Shown in pieces: positions 1-5,339 of a DNA stretch of 9,460 nt (position 1 is its first letter; each line of letters begins with the position of its first letter). The stretch lies in NCBI GenBank assembly GCA_018900295.1, contig JAHIGH010000090.1:1-9460 (forward strand). The letters are read 5' to 3'. Source of the DNA: Patescibacteria group bacterium (GTDB lineage: Bacteria; Patescibacteriota; Microgenomatia; Levybacterales; UBA12049). Below the pieces are notes generated by a model. The model had not been told where the DNA came from and ran no database searches. It saw only the letters and a list, made by a program, of their open reading frames with translations. The position numbers and the translations under genes were made by a program.

Positions 1-1207
1 ACTTTACAAACTGCGCAATATCCTTATACGTAACAAGTATTATCAAAAGGAATAAAAAAGCCATACCGATGGAATTAATATATCCCTCAACCTTCGGACT
101 CATCTTTACACCAAAAACCCCCTCCACGAGAATGAAAGACAATCTTCCACCGTCCAACCCCGGAATTGGCAGGACATTGAAAAAAGCCAGAGAAATAGAT
201 AAGATACCAGCAAGATTTAGTAATTCAAGAATTCGCTCCCGCAAATTCTGAATATCAAGAACTGCCCCCACAACATTAGCTATCCCGATCGGTCCGGAAA
301 CCCCTTGGCTGAGAAGATCAACATTTTTTTGCTGGATAGAAGTAGCTACAAGCTGTTTTAAAATAACAAAATTATAAACCATAAGATTTGCAGGATGTGT
401 AAAACCTGAAAGCAATTTCTGAGTCGTAGATTGGTAATTCATGCTGATCGTTTGGGACGGAAAGAATGAAACTCCCAATGCCCCTTCATTCTTAGGAGGA
501 TTAATTCGCGGCACGAGTACTGAAATAGATTTTTTATTAGTCTTAAGATCAAGCCACTCCACAACTATCTTTTTTCCCTTATTTGCCTTTACTATATTAA
601 GAAAATAATCCATTTTTTCAACATGTACGCCATTAACTGAAATTACTTGTGAAATCGGCACGATTCCCGCCTTTTCAGCCGGAGAACCTTTCACCACTTC
701 GCCGATTATAATTTTTGTATTGACTTGCTGATCTACAAGAAAAAAATGAGGTACCGACACATCCGGAGGATATACAGGCAATTCCGCCTTAAAATTACCC
801 ACTAACATAAATAAATAATAAATTACAACAGCCAACACCGTATTCATCACAACCCCCGCGACTACCACAACTGCCCTCTGCCACACCGGCCTGCCACAAA
901 AAGTTCTCTTCTCACTTGCCCCGCGAAGCTTTAGCGAAGTGGGGTCCTCCTTCCCCCGCAGGCTAATTCTTCCCGCCCCCGCTTCATCCTCGCCATACAA
1001 CTTCACGAATCCGCCAATAAGCGCCGGATAAATGGAATATTCCGTTTCTCCTCTCTTAAAAGAAAAAATCTTGGGAAGGAGTGGCAAACCAAAACCAAAT
1101 TCCTCCACTTTTATTCCGAACCTCTTCGCCATAAAAAAATGTCCGGCTTCATGGATTAAAACTAATACTGAAAGAATAAGAAGAAAAACAATCGCAGTCA
1201 AAACCAT
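1..1207 (-). CDS. rseP: RseP-type site-2 zinc metalloprotease, 3' end cut by the window edge
   Basis: Intramembrane zinc protease of the S2P/RseP family, which cleaves membrane-bound regulators such as anti-sigma factors; the substrate here is unknown. I translated the minus strand from ATG at 1207; the frame stays open to base 1, giving 402 residues. A first transmembrane helix (about residues 2-18) runs into HEAGH (H19, E20, H23), the zinc-binding and catalytic motif. GGFVKLYGEDE (65-75) matches the conserved stretch after TM1, and VVVVAGVVMN (113-122) starts TM2. A PDZ-like segment covers about 166-240 (GEVVKGSPAEKAG). SGPIGIA (304-310) and NVLPIPGLDGGR (344-355, zinc ligand D352) are family hallmarks. 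Residues about 77-99 are an extra segment that coincides with a palindromic repeat. rseP follows frr, a remnant of the common tsf-pyrH-frr-uppS-cdsA-dxr-rseP order. Only a few C-terminal residues should be missing. Confidence 0.93.
   Translation of the reverse strand, partial: MVLTAIVFLLILSVLVLIHEAGHFFMAKRFGIKVEEFGFGLPLLPKIFSFKRGETEYSIYPALIGGFVKLYGEDEAGAGRISLRGKEDPTSLKLRGASEKRTFCGRPVWQRAVVVVAGVVMNTVLAVVIYYLFMLVGNFKAELPVYPPDVSVPHFFLVDQQVNTKIIIGEVVKGSPAEKAGIVPISQVISVNGVHVEKMDYFLNIVKANKGKKIVVEWLDLKTNKKSISVLVPRINPPKNEGALGVSFFPSQTISMNYQSTTQKLLSGFTHPANLMVYNFVILKQLVATSIQQKNVDLLSQGVSGPIGIANVVGAVLDIQNLRERILELLNLAGILSISLAFFNVLPIPGLDGGRLSFILVEGVFGVKMSPKVEGYINSIGMAFLFLLIILVTYKDIAQFVK
911..980. repeat. 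GC-rich palindromic repeat inserted in frame in rseP
   Basis: A GC-rich block within AT-rich coding sequence. Its core at 919-944 is an imperfect palindrome, arms CCCCGCGAAGCT and AGCGAAGTGGGG around TT. It adds roughly 23 residues (about G77-E99, rich in G, R, K, S) between the GEDE motif and the WQRA stretch before TM2, where most RseP proteins have a shorter linker. It shares the 11-mer AGCTTTAGCGA with a palindrome in the S2 tail (2616-2639). The element call is inferred from composition, dyad symmetry and the shared core. Confidence 0.6.
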
Positions 1208-1214
1208 AAAATCA

Positions 1215-1220
1215 ATTATA
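1215..1220 (-). promoter_or_regulatory. Extended -10 for rseP, probably leaderless
   Basis: On the minus strand TGGTATAAT, a perfect extended -10 (TGnTATAAT), ends 7 bases before the rseP ATG. Initiation at the usual distance would fall at or next to the A of the start codon. No Shine-Dalgarno sequence precedes the ATG, so a leaderless mRNA fits. No good -35 is visible, as is common with extended -10 promoters. Confidence 0.5.
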
Positions 1221-1255
1221 CCATCTTTTTTAGACAAATACGTTTAGAATTTACT

Positions 1256-1317
1256 ATTGAAAATTTAATCATTGAAAATTCATTGAAAATTTCAAATTGA
1301 AAATTGAAAATTTTTTT
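1256..1317. repeat. ATTGAAAATT short direct-repeat tract
   Basis: Four to five degenerate copies of ATTGAAAATT (at about 1256, 1271, 1282, 1297 and 1303) with irregular spacing, ending in a T run. The tract starts just downstream of the frr stop and fills most of the frr-rseP spacer. Units are short, AT-only apart from one G, and not separated by unique spacers, so this is not a CRISPR array. Replication slippage is the simplest origin. Confidence 0.65.
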
Positions 1318-1323
1318 GAAGGA

Positions 1324-1875
1324 TTATATCTGCAGCAATTCCTTTTCTTTTTGTTTGCCGATTTCTTCAATCATCACAATCGTCTCATCAACAATCTTCT
1401 GAACCTCTTTTTCAAGCCTTTTAATCTCATCCTCTCTTCCTTCAAACTCTTTTTTTATCCCTGCCATTGCTTCATGCCGCACCTGCCGTACCATAATTTT
1501 TCCATTCTCCAATTTATGCCGCATTGCCTTGATGAGTTCTTCCCGCCGTTCCTGTGACAATTGCGGGATACTGATCCTGATCACATGCCCGTCTATAACC
1601 GGTGTAAAACCAATATTTGCCTCCTGAATACCTTTCTGGATATCCTGAATAATTGATGGATCAAATGGAGTAATTATGAGTGTTCGCGCGTCAGTGACTC
1701 CCACTGTTGCAAGCTCCATTACTTTAAGATTGGTACTACCGCCGTATACGCAAAGGACAAGATTCTCAATCAGTAGTGGACTTGCGCGTCCGGTACGTAA
1801 AGTGGAAATATCACCCTTGATAACCTCCAAAACCTTTTGTATTCTTTGTTTAGTTTGAACAGCCAACGGATCCAT
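1324..1875 (-). CDS. frr: Ribosome recycling factor
   Basis: Splits post-termination 70S ribosomes together with EF-G, freeing the subunits in the cytoplasm. The protein starting at ATG 1875 (MDPLAVQ) has 183 residues, close to the usual 185. Diagnostic stretches are LRTGRASPLL near residues 26-35, the ISIPQLSQERREEL hinge region, and the lysine/glutamate-rich helix ending in KEKELLQI. The frame is open further upstream to another ATG at 1965, but the extra 30 residues are a K/S-rich translation of a low-complexity spacer and would overlap the end of tsf, so I reject that start. There is no Shine-Dalgarno before 1875, only A/T-rich sequence. It follows tsf directly: pyrH, which usually lies between them, is missing. 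Confidence 0.95.
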   Translation of the reverse strand: MDPLAVQTKQRIQKVLEVIKGDISTLRTGRASPLLIENLVLCVYGGSTNLKVMELATVGVTDARTLIITPFDPSIIQDIQKGIQEANIGFTPVIDGHVIRISIPQLSQERREELIKAMRHKLENGKIMVRQVRHEAMAGIKKEFEGREDEIKRLEKEVQKIVDETIVMIEEIGKQKEKELLQI

Positions 1876-1884
1876 AATAAAAAT

Positions 1885-1954
1885 CAAAAGTTTTTTATAC
1901 TTTTTACTTTTGAATTGTAATTTTGCACTTTTACTTTTGCCTTTTGACTTACTT
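1885..1954. repeat. CTTTTG/CTTTTA low-complexity tract with small inverted repeat
   Basis: The tsf-frr spacer is built of repeated ACTTTT/CTTTTG units (plus-strand reading). It includes a 7-bp inverted repeat, CAAAAGT at 1885-1891 and ACTTTTG at 1906-1912. The stem is AT-rich and weak; it could act as an RNA processing or attenuation site, but the tract looks chiefly like slippage-derived filler. The same sequence is responsible for the false N-terminal extension of the frr reading frame. Confidence 0.5.
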
Positions 1955-2410
1955 TTAAATCTCAAACCTCACAAATCTCTTTACTATTATATTTTCCCCA
2001 AGCTTCCCGATAATACCCTTCATCAACTGCTCAATCGTTTGTGAACCATCTCTAATATACTGTTGCTTTAATAATTCGTCAATACCCTTTGGATTCATTG
2101 CCGCGACTTGCATTTCCAATTCCTTTGCTAAATTACGAAAATCATCTGTCTTCGCGACAAAATCAGTCTCGCAAAGAAGTTCTAAAAGAACTCCAACCTT
2201 TCCTCCCTGATGAATATATGCATCAATAATACCTTGTGAAGTTTCCCTGTTCGCTTTCTTTGCCGCTATTTCCACGGATCTTTTCTTCAACCAGGAAAGT
2301 GCTTTTGAATAATCTCCATTTGATTCATCCAACGCCCTCCTGCAATCCGCAATAGATGCCGCCGTCTCGTCCCGTAATTTTTTAAGTACTTTCAAATCAA
2401 CATTTACCAT
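1955..2410 (-). CDS. tsf: Translation elongation factor Ts, short form
   Basis: Nucleotide exchange factor that recharges EF-Tu with GTP. The 151-residue protein opens with the UBA-like N-terminal domain (residues about 3-45, VLKKLRDETAASIADCRRAL) that binds EF-Tu. The core domain follows with the hallmark LCETDFVAKTDDF (about 79-91), including the TDFVA motif. E. coli EF-Ts is about 283 residues and Thermus about 196; here the second core subdomain and coiled coil are missing and the protein ends shortly after the first core. The final residues (IIVKRFVRFEI) match a family C-terminus, so this looks like a natural compact form, not a broken gene. An AAAGGA-like ribosome binding site lies about 10 bases before ATG 2410, just beside the end of a repeat element. 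Confidence 0.94.
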   Translation of the reverse strand: MVNVDLKVLKKLRDETAASIADCRRALDESNGDYSKALSWLKKRSVEIAAKKANRETSQGIIDAYIHQGGKVGVLLELLCETDFVAKTDDFRNLAKELEMQVAAMNPKGIDELLKQQYIRDGSQTIEQLMKGIIGKLGENIIVKRFVRFEI

Positions 2411-2425
2411 AACCTACTTTTCCTT

Positions 2426-2552
2426 TTGTCATTCCGAGCGAAGTCGAGGAATCTCATTCCACAAACTCATCAAAATAACTTAATAGTATCAGATCCATCC
2501 ACGCGCGCAACCTGCACTGAGCCCGTCGAATATGCTTGGTCGGGATGACAAT
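2426..2552. mobile_element. MITE-like element with terminal inverted repeats between rpsB and tsf
   Basis: About 127 bp that fill nearly the whole spacer. The left end TTGTCATTCCGAGC (2426-2439) and the reverse complement of the right end GGTCGGGATGACAA (2538-2551) agree at 12 of 14 positions. Inside are GAAGTCGAGGAATCTC near the left end and CACTGAGCCCGTCGAA near the right end, both resembling sequences of widespread intergenic repeats that I recognise from memory. It encodes no protein. No clear target-site duplication is visible. Confidence 0.62.
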
Positions 2553-2556
2553 AAAA

Positions 2557-3513
2557 TTACTTAGCTTCTTTCTTTTTACTCACCTTTTTCTCCTTGCCCG
2601 CCATAGCTTTCTTGACCACCATAGCTTTAGCGACGGTGGTAGCGTCGGAGGGTTTCTTCACTTGTTTTACCTCTGTTTCCTTAACCAAACTTACTTTTTT
2701 AGGTTCTTCCTTTGAACTTGCGGGGACAACCTTTTTTTCTTCAACTTTTACTTCCGGTTCCTTCGCCTTTTTTTCTTCCACCAATTTTTGCTTCTTAATT
2801 CCTTCTTGTTGCTGCTTCTTCCCCTCCTTCCACGCTTCCAATATATACTGAATAATTAACTTAAGCGATCCGACAGCATCATCATTTGCAGGAATTGGAT
2901 AATCAATGACAGTTGGATCCGAATTCGTATCTGTTATGCCAACTGTTTTGACATTCATCGCAATTGCCTCTCGTATAGCCAAGTCTTCAATATGCGTATC
3001 TATCACAAAAATTGCATCAGGAACTTTTATCATCGAAGCAATGCCTCCATAAAAACCTTCTAACTTCTGTCTTTCTTTGTCCCATTCTCCGATTTCCCTC
3101 TTGGTGAATTTCTCTTTTTCATTCTCATCTTTCAAGCGCTTCTGTAAAATTCTCAATTTATTAAAATTTTTAGAAACCTCGGAATAATTAGTAAATGTAC
3201 CGCCAATCCAACGTTTTATTACCCAAAAAATATTAGAAATATTCTCATCCTTGATTTTTTTGATCTCTTCCTCCAATATCGCTTGCGCCTGTCGTTTTGT
3301 GCCCAATATTAAAAGTGTTCCGCCATTTTTTGCCAATTCCTTAACATAGGCTGCTGCTTCATCAAGTCCTTCCTTTGTTTTTTCAAGATCAATAATGTGG
3401 ATATTATCACGCTCCTCAAAAATAAAATCGCGGGCTTTTGGGTTTTGACGGGTTACCTGATGACCAAAATGACATCCGGCTTCCAATAATTCTTCCAGTG
3501 TTATATTTCTCAT
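2557..3513 (-). CDS. rpsB: 30S ribosomal protein S2 with long charged C-terminal tail
   Basis: Small-subunit protein S2, which assembles late with S1 and bridges the 30S head and body. The body is canonical: LLEAGCHFGHQ (9-19), LLILGTKRQA (67-76), RWIGGTFTNY (101-110), GGIASMIKVPDAIFVID (156-172), and GITDTNSDPTVIDYPIPAND (192-211). The body ends near residue 230, where E. coli S2 (241 aa) also ends. A further 88 or so residues of K/E/V/P-rich low-complexity sequence follow, predicted disordered and basic. Part of that tail (about 287-306) coincides with a palindromic repeat. GGGAG about 7 bases before ATG 3513 is a usable ribosome binding site. It is first in the rpsB-tsf-frr-rseP block. Confidence 0.96.
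   Translation of the reverse strand: MRNITLEELLEAGCHFGHQVTRQNPKARDFIFEERDNIHIIDLEKTKEGLDEAAAYVKELAKNGGTLLILGTKRQAQAILEEEIKKIKDENISNIFWVIKRWIGGTFTNYSEVSKNFNKLRILQKRLKDENEKEKFTKREIGEWDKERQKLEGFYGGIASMIKVPDAIFVIDTHIEDLAIREAIAMNVKTVGITDTNSDPTVIDYPIPANDDAVGSLKLIIQYILEAWKEGKKQQQEGIKKQKLVEEKKAKEPEVKVEEKKVVPASSKEEPKKVSLVKETEVKQVKKPSDATTVAKAMVVKKAMAGKEKKVSKKKEAK
2598..2639. repeat. Palindromic repeat plus 18-bp duplication within the rpsB tail
   Basis: At 2616-2639 the plus strand reads an imperfect palindrome, CCACCATAGCT and AGCGACGGTGG around TT (9 of 11 paired). The half-site CCRCCATAGCTTT occurs twice, at 2598 and 2616, exactly 18 bp apart, so the S2 tail carries two related hexapeptides (VAKAMV and VKKAMA). 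The core AGCTTTAGCGA is shared with the rseP insertion. This suggests that a mobile palindrome helped build the tail. Confidence 0.55.
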
Positions 3514-3529
3514 AAATAACTCCCTTTTT

Positions 3530-3603
3530 TACCCGCCGCTAAAGCGCCCTTTAGAGCGTGTACTTACAGTACTGAAAAGCTCTAAAGTAAGTTTAGGCGG
3601 GCT
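3530..3603. repeat. Long imperfect inverted repeat in the rpsB leader
   Basis: The arms CCCGCCGCTAAAG..CTTTAGAGC and GCTCTAAAG..TTTAGGCGGGC enclose a loop that is itself partly palindromic (GTACTTACAGTAC). It lies a few bases upstream of the rpsB ribosome binding site and would be transcribed as a strong hairpin in the rpsB leader. It contains CGCTAAAGC, the reverse complement of the GCTTTAGCG core found in rseP and the rpsB tail. It may be another copy of that repeat family or a leader regulator. A terminator reading minus-strand is unlikely because A residues, not U, follow the stem. Confidence 0.6.
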
Positions 3604-3614
3604 TTTACCTCCAC

Positions 3615-3660
3615 CCGGTTCAAAATTTTATTCAAAAAATCACACAGGGAATCAAACCGG
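3615..3660 (-). promoter_or_regulatory. Possible structured segment of the rpsB leader
   Basis: Between the promoter and the long hairpin, CCGGTT at 3615-3620 and AACCGG at 3655-3660 can pair, enclosing a CACA/TGTG pair. Together with the 3530-3603 hairpin, this gives rpsB an unusually long, foldable 5' leader (about 160 nt). Ribosomal protein S2 leaders are known to be autoregulatory in other bacteria; whether this one matches any described leader class cannot be decided by eye. Confidence 0.25.
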
Positions 3661-3679
3661 ATGTGTTAAGATAAATAAG

Positions 3680-3708
3680 ATTATACCCCAGAAACAAAAA
3701 ATATGCAA
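3680..3708 (-). promoter_or_regulatory. Sigma-70-type promoter for rpsB
   Basis: On the minus strand TTGCAT (3708-3703), a 17-bp spacer and a perfect TATAAT (3685-3680). It points to the rpsB-tsf-frr-rseP block and predicts a start near 3673, about 160 nt before the rpsB ATG. Its -35 sits close to the presumed HK1 promoter, so the two divergent promoters nearly abut. Confidence 0.65.
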
Positions 3709-3711
3709 TAA

Positions 3712-3732
3712 TATAATATAACCGATTATATT
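3712..3732 (+). promoter_or_regulatory. Candidate -10 elements for the kinase operon
   Basis: Two -10-like hexamers precede the first kinase: TATAAT at 3712-3717 and TATATT at 3727-3732. The second ends 6 bases before the ATG and would give a leaderless mRNA. Neither has a clear -35, and no Shine-Dalgarno lies before the start. Which one is used cannot be decided from sequence. Confidence 0.35.
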
Positions 3733-3738
3733 CACACC

Positions 3739-5337
3739 ATGTTCATAAATTTATTTAAAAAAAGACAACAGTCGCAAAATCTAAACAAACTCTCACCTTA
3801 CATTCTAAAAAACATTGACAGGGCAATCTTGGTCATCAACTCCAACCTGAAAATTGAATACGTTAATGCCGGAGGTGAAAAACTATTTAAATATACCGGT
3901 AAAAAACTTATAGGCAAAAAACTGGAGCAACTGTTCGAAAATAACCCTCTTAACCCCTCCCAACCTCCCCTTATCAGGGGAGGCGAAAAAGATTCTCCCC
4001 CTGATAAGGGGGAGTTAGAGGGGGTTATCATTGATGCAGATAACAATAAAATTCCCGTCACAATATTAATAAAAAAAATCGAGGATGGTGCAAAATCACC
4101 TATAGGATTCATTCTAATTCTTACGGACATGTCGGAATCAACAAAAAATTACCGGGCTCTGGAAGAAAAAACTCACGAAATAGAGTTAAAAAATGAAAGC
4201 CTCCGAAAACTCCAAAAAGAATTAGGAATAGAAAAAATCTCAATTGAAGATAAAATCAAAAAACGCGCTGATGACTTAAAAGAGGAACATGCAAATCTTT
4301 TAGCCTCAATTGATAATTTAAGCCTTTGTTTCCTAATGACTGATAAATACAATAAAATAATACTAAATAACAAGGCAGCGAAAAATATCTTTCCTTTATT
4401 GAATAAGAAAAAAACAATAACAGTTACAGAATTACAGAAATCCGCGCAAATAAGTTTCGATTTAGATATCGAGGCAAAAAAAGCAATGACTGAAAAAAAA
4501 TGTATCAATATTACTGATATACAAATTGATTCAAAATTTATCAATATTTTCATATCTCCGATTATCTTGGAATTAAAACAAAGCCTCAATGCTATCGGAG
4601 TATCGATAATAATTGAAGATCAAACAAAACAACACAACTTGGAACTTTCAAAAGAAGACTTCTTCAACATTGCGGCCCATGAGCTGCGTACTCCTCTGAC
4701 AGCAATATATGGATATACTGCGTTAATAAAACAAATATATTTTGGAAATATCCAAAATGAAGAATTAAAGATTATAATTAATAATATTAGCGTATTAAGC
4801 AAAAAATTATCTTTAAGTGTTAGTAATTTTCTTGACTCCTCCAAGCTTGAACAGGGAAAAATTGAATTAAAACAAGAACCATGCAATCTATTTGCGATCA
4901 TCAACGAATCAATAAAAGAAATGGAAAGCGTGGCACTATGGAAAAATTTGTATATTAAATTTGATCCTCCTTCATCACCAATTATAATAAATGCAGACCG
5001 AATCAGAATTACACAAATATTGAATATCCTTATAAATAATTCTATTAAATATACTGATAATGGAGGGATTTCTATCTCCATCGAAGCAGAATCTAATTTC
5101 GCCAAAATAATTATCAAAGATACAGGTACTGGTATCTCCGATGAAAATAAAAAATTGCTATTCCGCAAATTTCAACGAACAGGAAGCAATTTACTAACAA
5201 GACAAGAAGGCACTGGATTAGGATTACACCTTGCAAATTTATTAATTGCAAAAATGGGAGGAACAATTAATATAGAAAGAACAGAAATAAATAAAGGCTC
5301 TACATTCTCTTTTACTATTCCGATATTTAATAATTAA
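3739..5337 (+). CDS. Cytoplasmic PAS-PAS sensor histidine kinase (HK1)
   Basis: A 532-residue histidine kinase: autophosphorylates a histidine and passes the phosphate to a response regulator that is not in this window. Residues about 20-130 form a first PAS domain (NIDRAILVINSNLKIEYVNA at its start, FILILTDMSE at its end). A coiled coil runs about 132-185. A second PAS-like domain spans about 186-296 (NLSLCFLMTDKYNKIILNN). The HisKA helix has the H-box IAAHELRTPLTAI with H314. The ATPase domain has an N-box (ILINNSIKYT, 430-439), G1 DTGTGI (461-466), F-box LLFRKFQR (473-480) and G2 GTGLGL (491-496), all intact. There is no membrane segment, so it should sense a cytoplasmic signal or partner. 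A palindromic repeat is inserted in the first PAS (about residues 69-97). Its stop is 2 bases before the next kinase. No Shine-Dalgarno precedes the start. Confidence 0.92.
   Translation: MFINLFKKRQQSQNLNKLSPYILKNIDRAILVINSNLKIEYVNAGGEKLFKYTGKKLIGKKLEQLFENNPLNPSQPPLIRGGEKDSPPDKGELEGVIIDADNNKIPVTILIKKIEDGAKSPIGFILILTDMSESTKNYRALEEKTHEIELKNESLRKLQKELGIEKISIEDKIKKRADDLKEEHANLLASIDNLSLCFLMTDKYNKIILNNKAAKNIFPLLNKKKTITVTELQKSAQISFDLDIEAKKAMTEKKCINITDIQIDSKFINIFISPIILELKQSLNAIGVSIIIEDQTKQHNLELSKEDFFNIAAHELRTPLTAIYGYTALIKQIYFGNIQNEELKIIINNISVLSKKLSLSVSNFLDSSKLEQGKIELKQEPCNLFAIINESIKEMESVALWKNLYIKFDPPSSPIIINADRIRITQILNILINNSIKYTDNGGISISIEAESNFAKIIIKDTGTGISDENKKLLFRKFQRTGSNLLTRQEGTGLGLHLANLLIAKMGGTINIERTEINKGSTFSFTIPIFNN
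3941..4028. repeat. Palindromic repeat inserted in frame in the HK1 PAS domain
   Basis: About 88 bp of C/G-tract sequence in an AT-rich gene. The outer ends ATAACCC and GGGGTTAT are inverted, and inside are two near-perfect small palindromes built on CTCCCCTTATCAGGGGAG (about 3964-3983) and CTCCCCCTGATAAGGGGGAG (about 3994-4013). It encodes roughly residues 69-97 (NPLNPSQPPLIRGG, then SPPDKGELEGV), a Pro/Gly-rich peptide that I recognise as a typical translation of such dispersed repeats. The PAS sequence resumes smoothly afterwards (IDADNNKIPVTILI), so the insertion kept the frame. Confidence 0.75.
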
Positions 5338-5339
5338 CT

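Noticed and set aside
1256..1317. CRISPR-like array
   Set aside because: Units are about 10 bp, almost entirely A/T, irregularly spaced and without unique spacers.
1876..1965. Thirty-residue N-terminal extension of ribosome recycling factor from ATG 1965
   Set aside because: It is a K/S-rich translation of the low-complexity spacer, overlaps tsf, and the protein from ATG 1875 already has the normal family length.
3530..3603. Rho-independent terminator in front of rpsB
   Set aside because: On the minus strand the stem is followed by A residues and the rpsB ribosome binding site; on the plus strand there is no upstream gene to terminate.
3798..5168. Long minus-strand reading frames opposite the kinases
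   Set aside because: They lie entirely within confidently identified kinase genes, have no recognisable domains, and reflect the AT-rich composition of the opposite strand.
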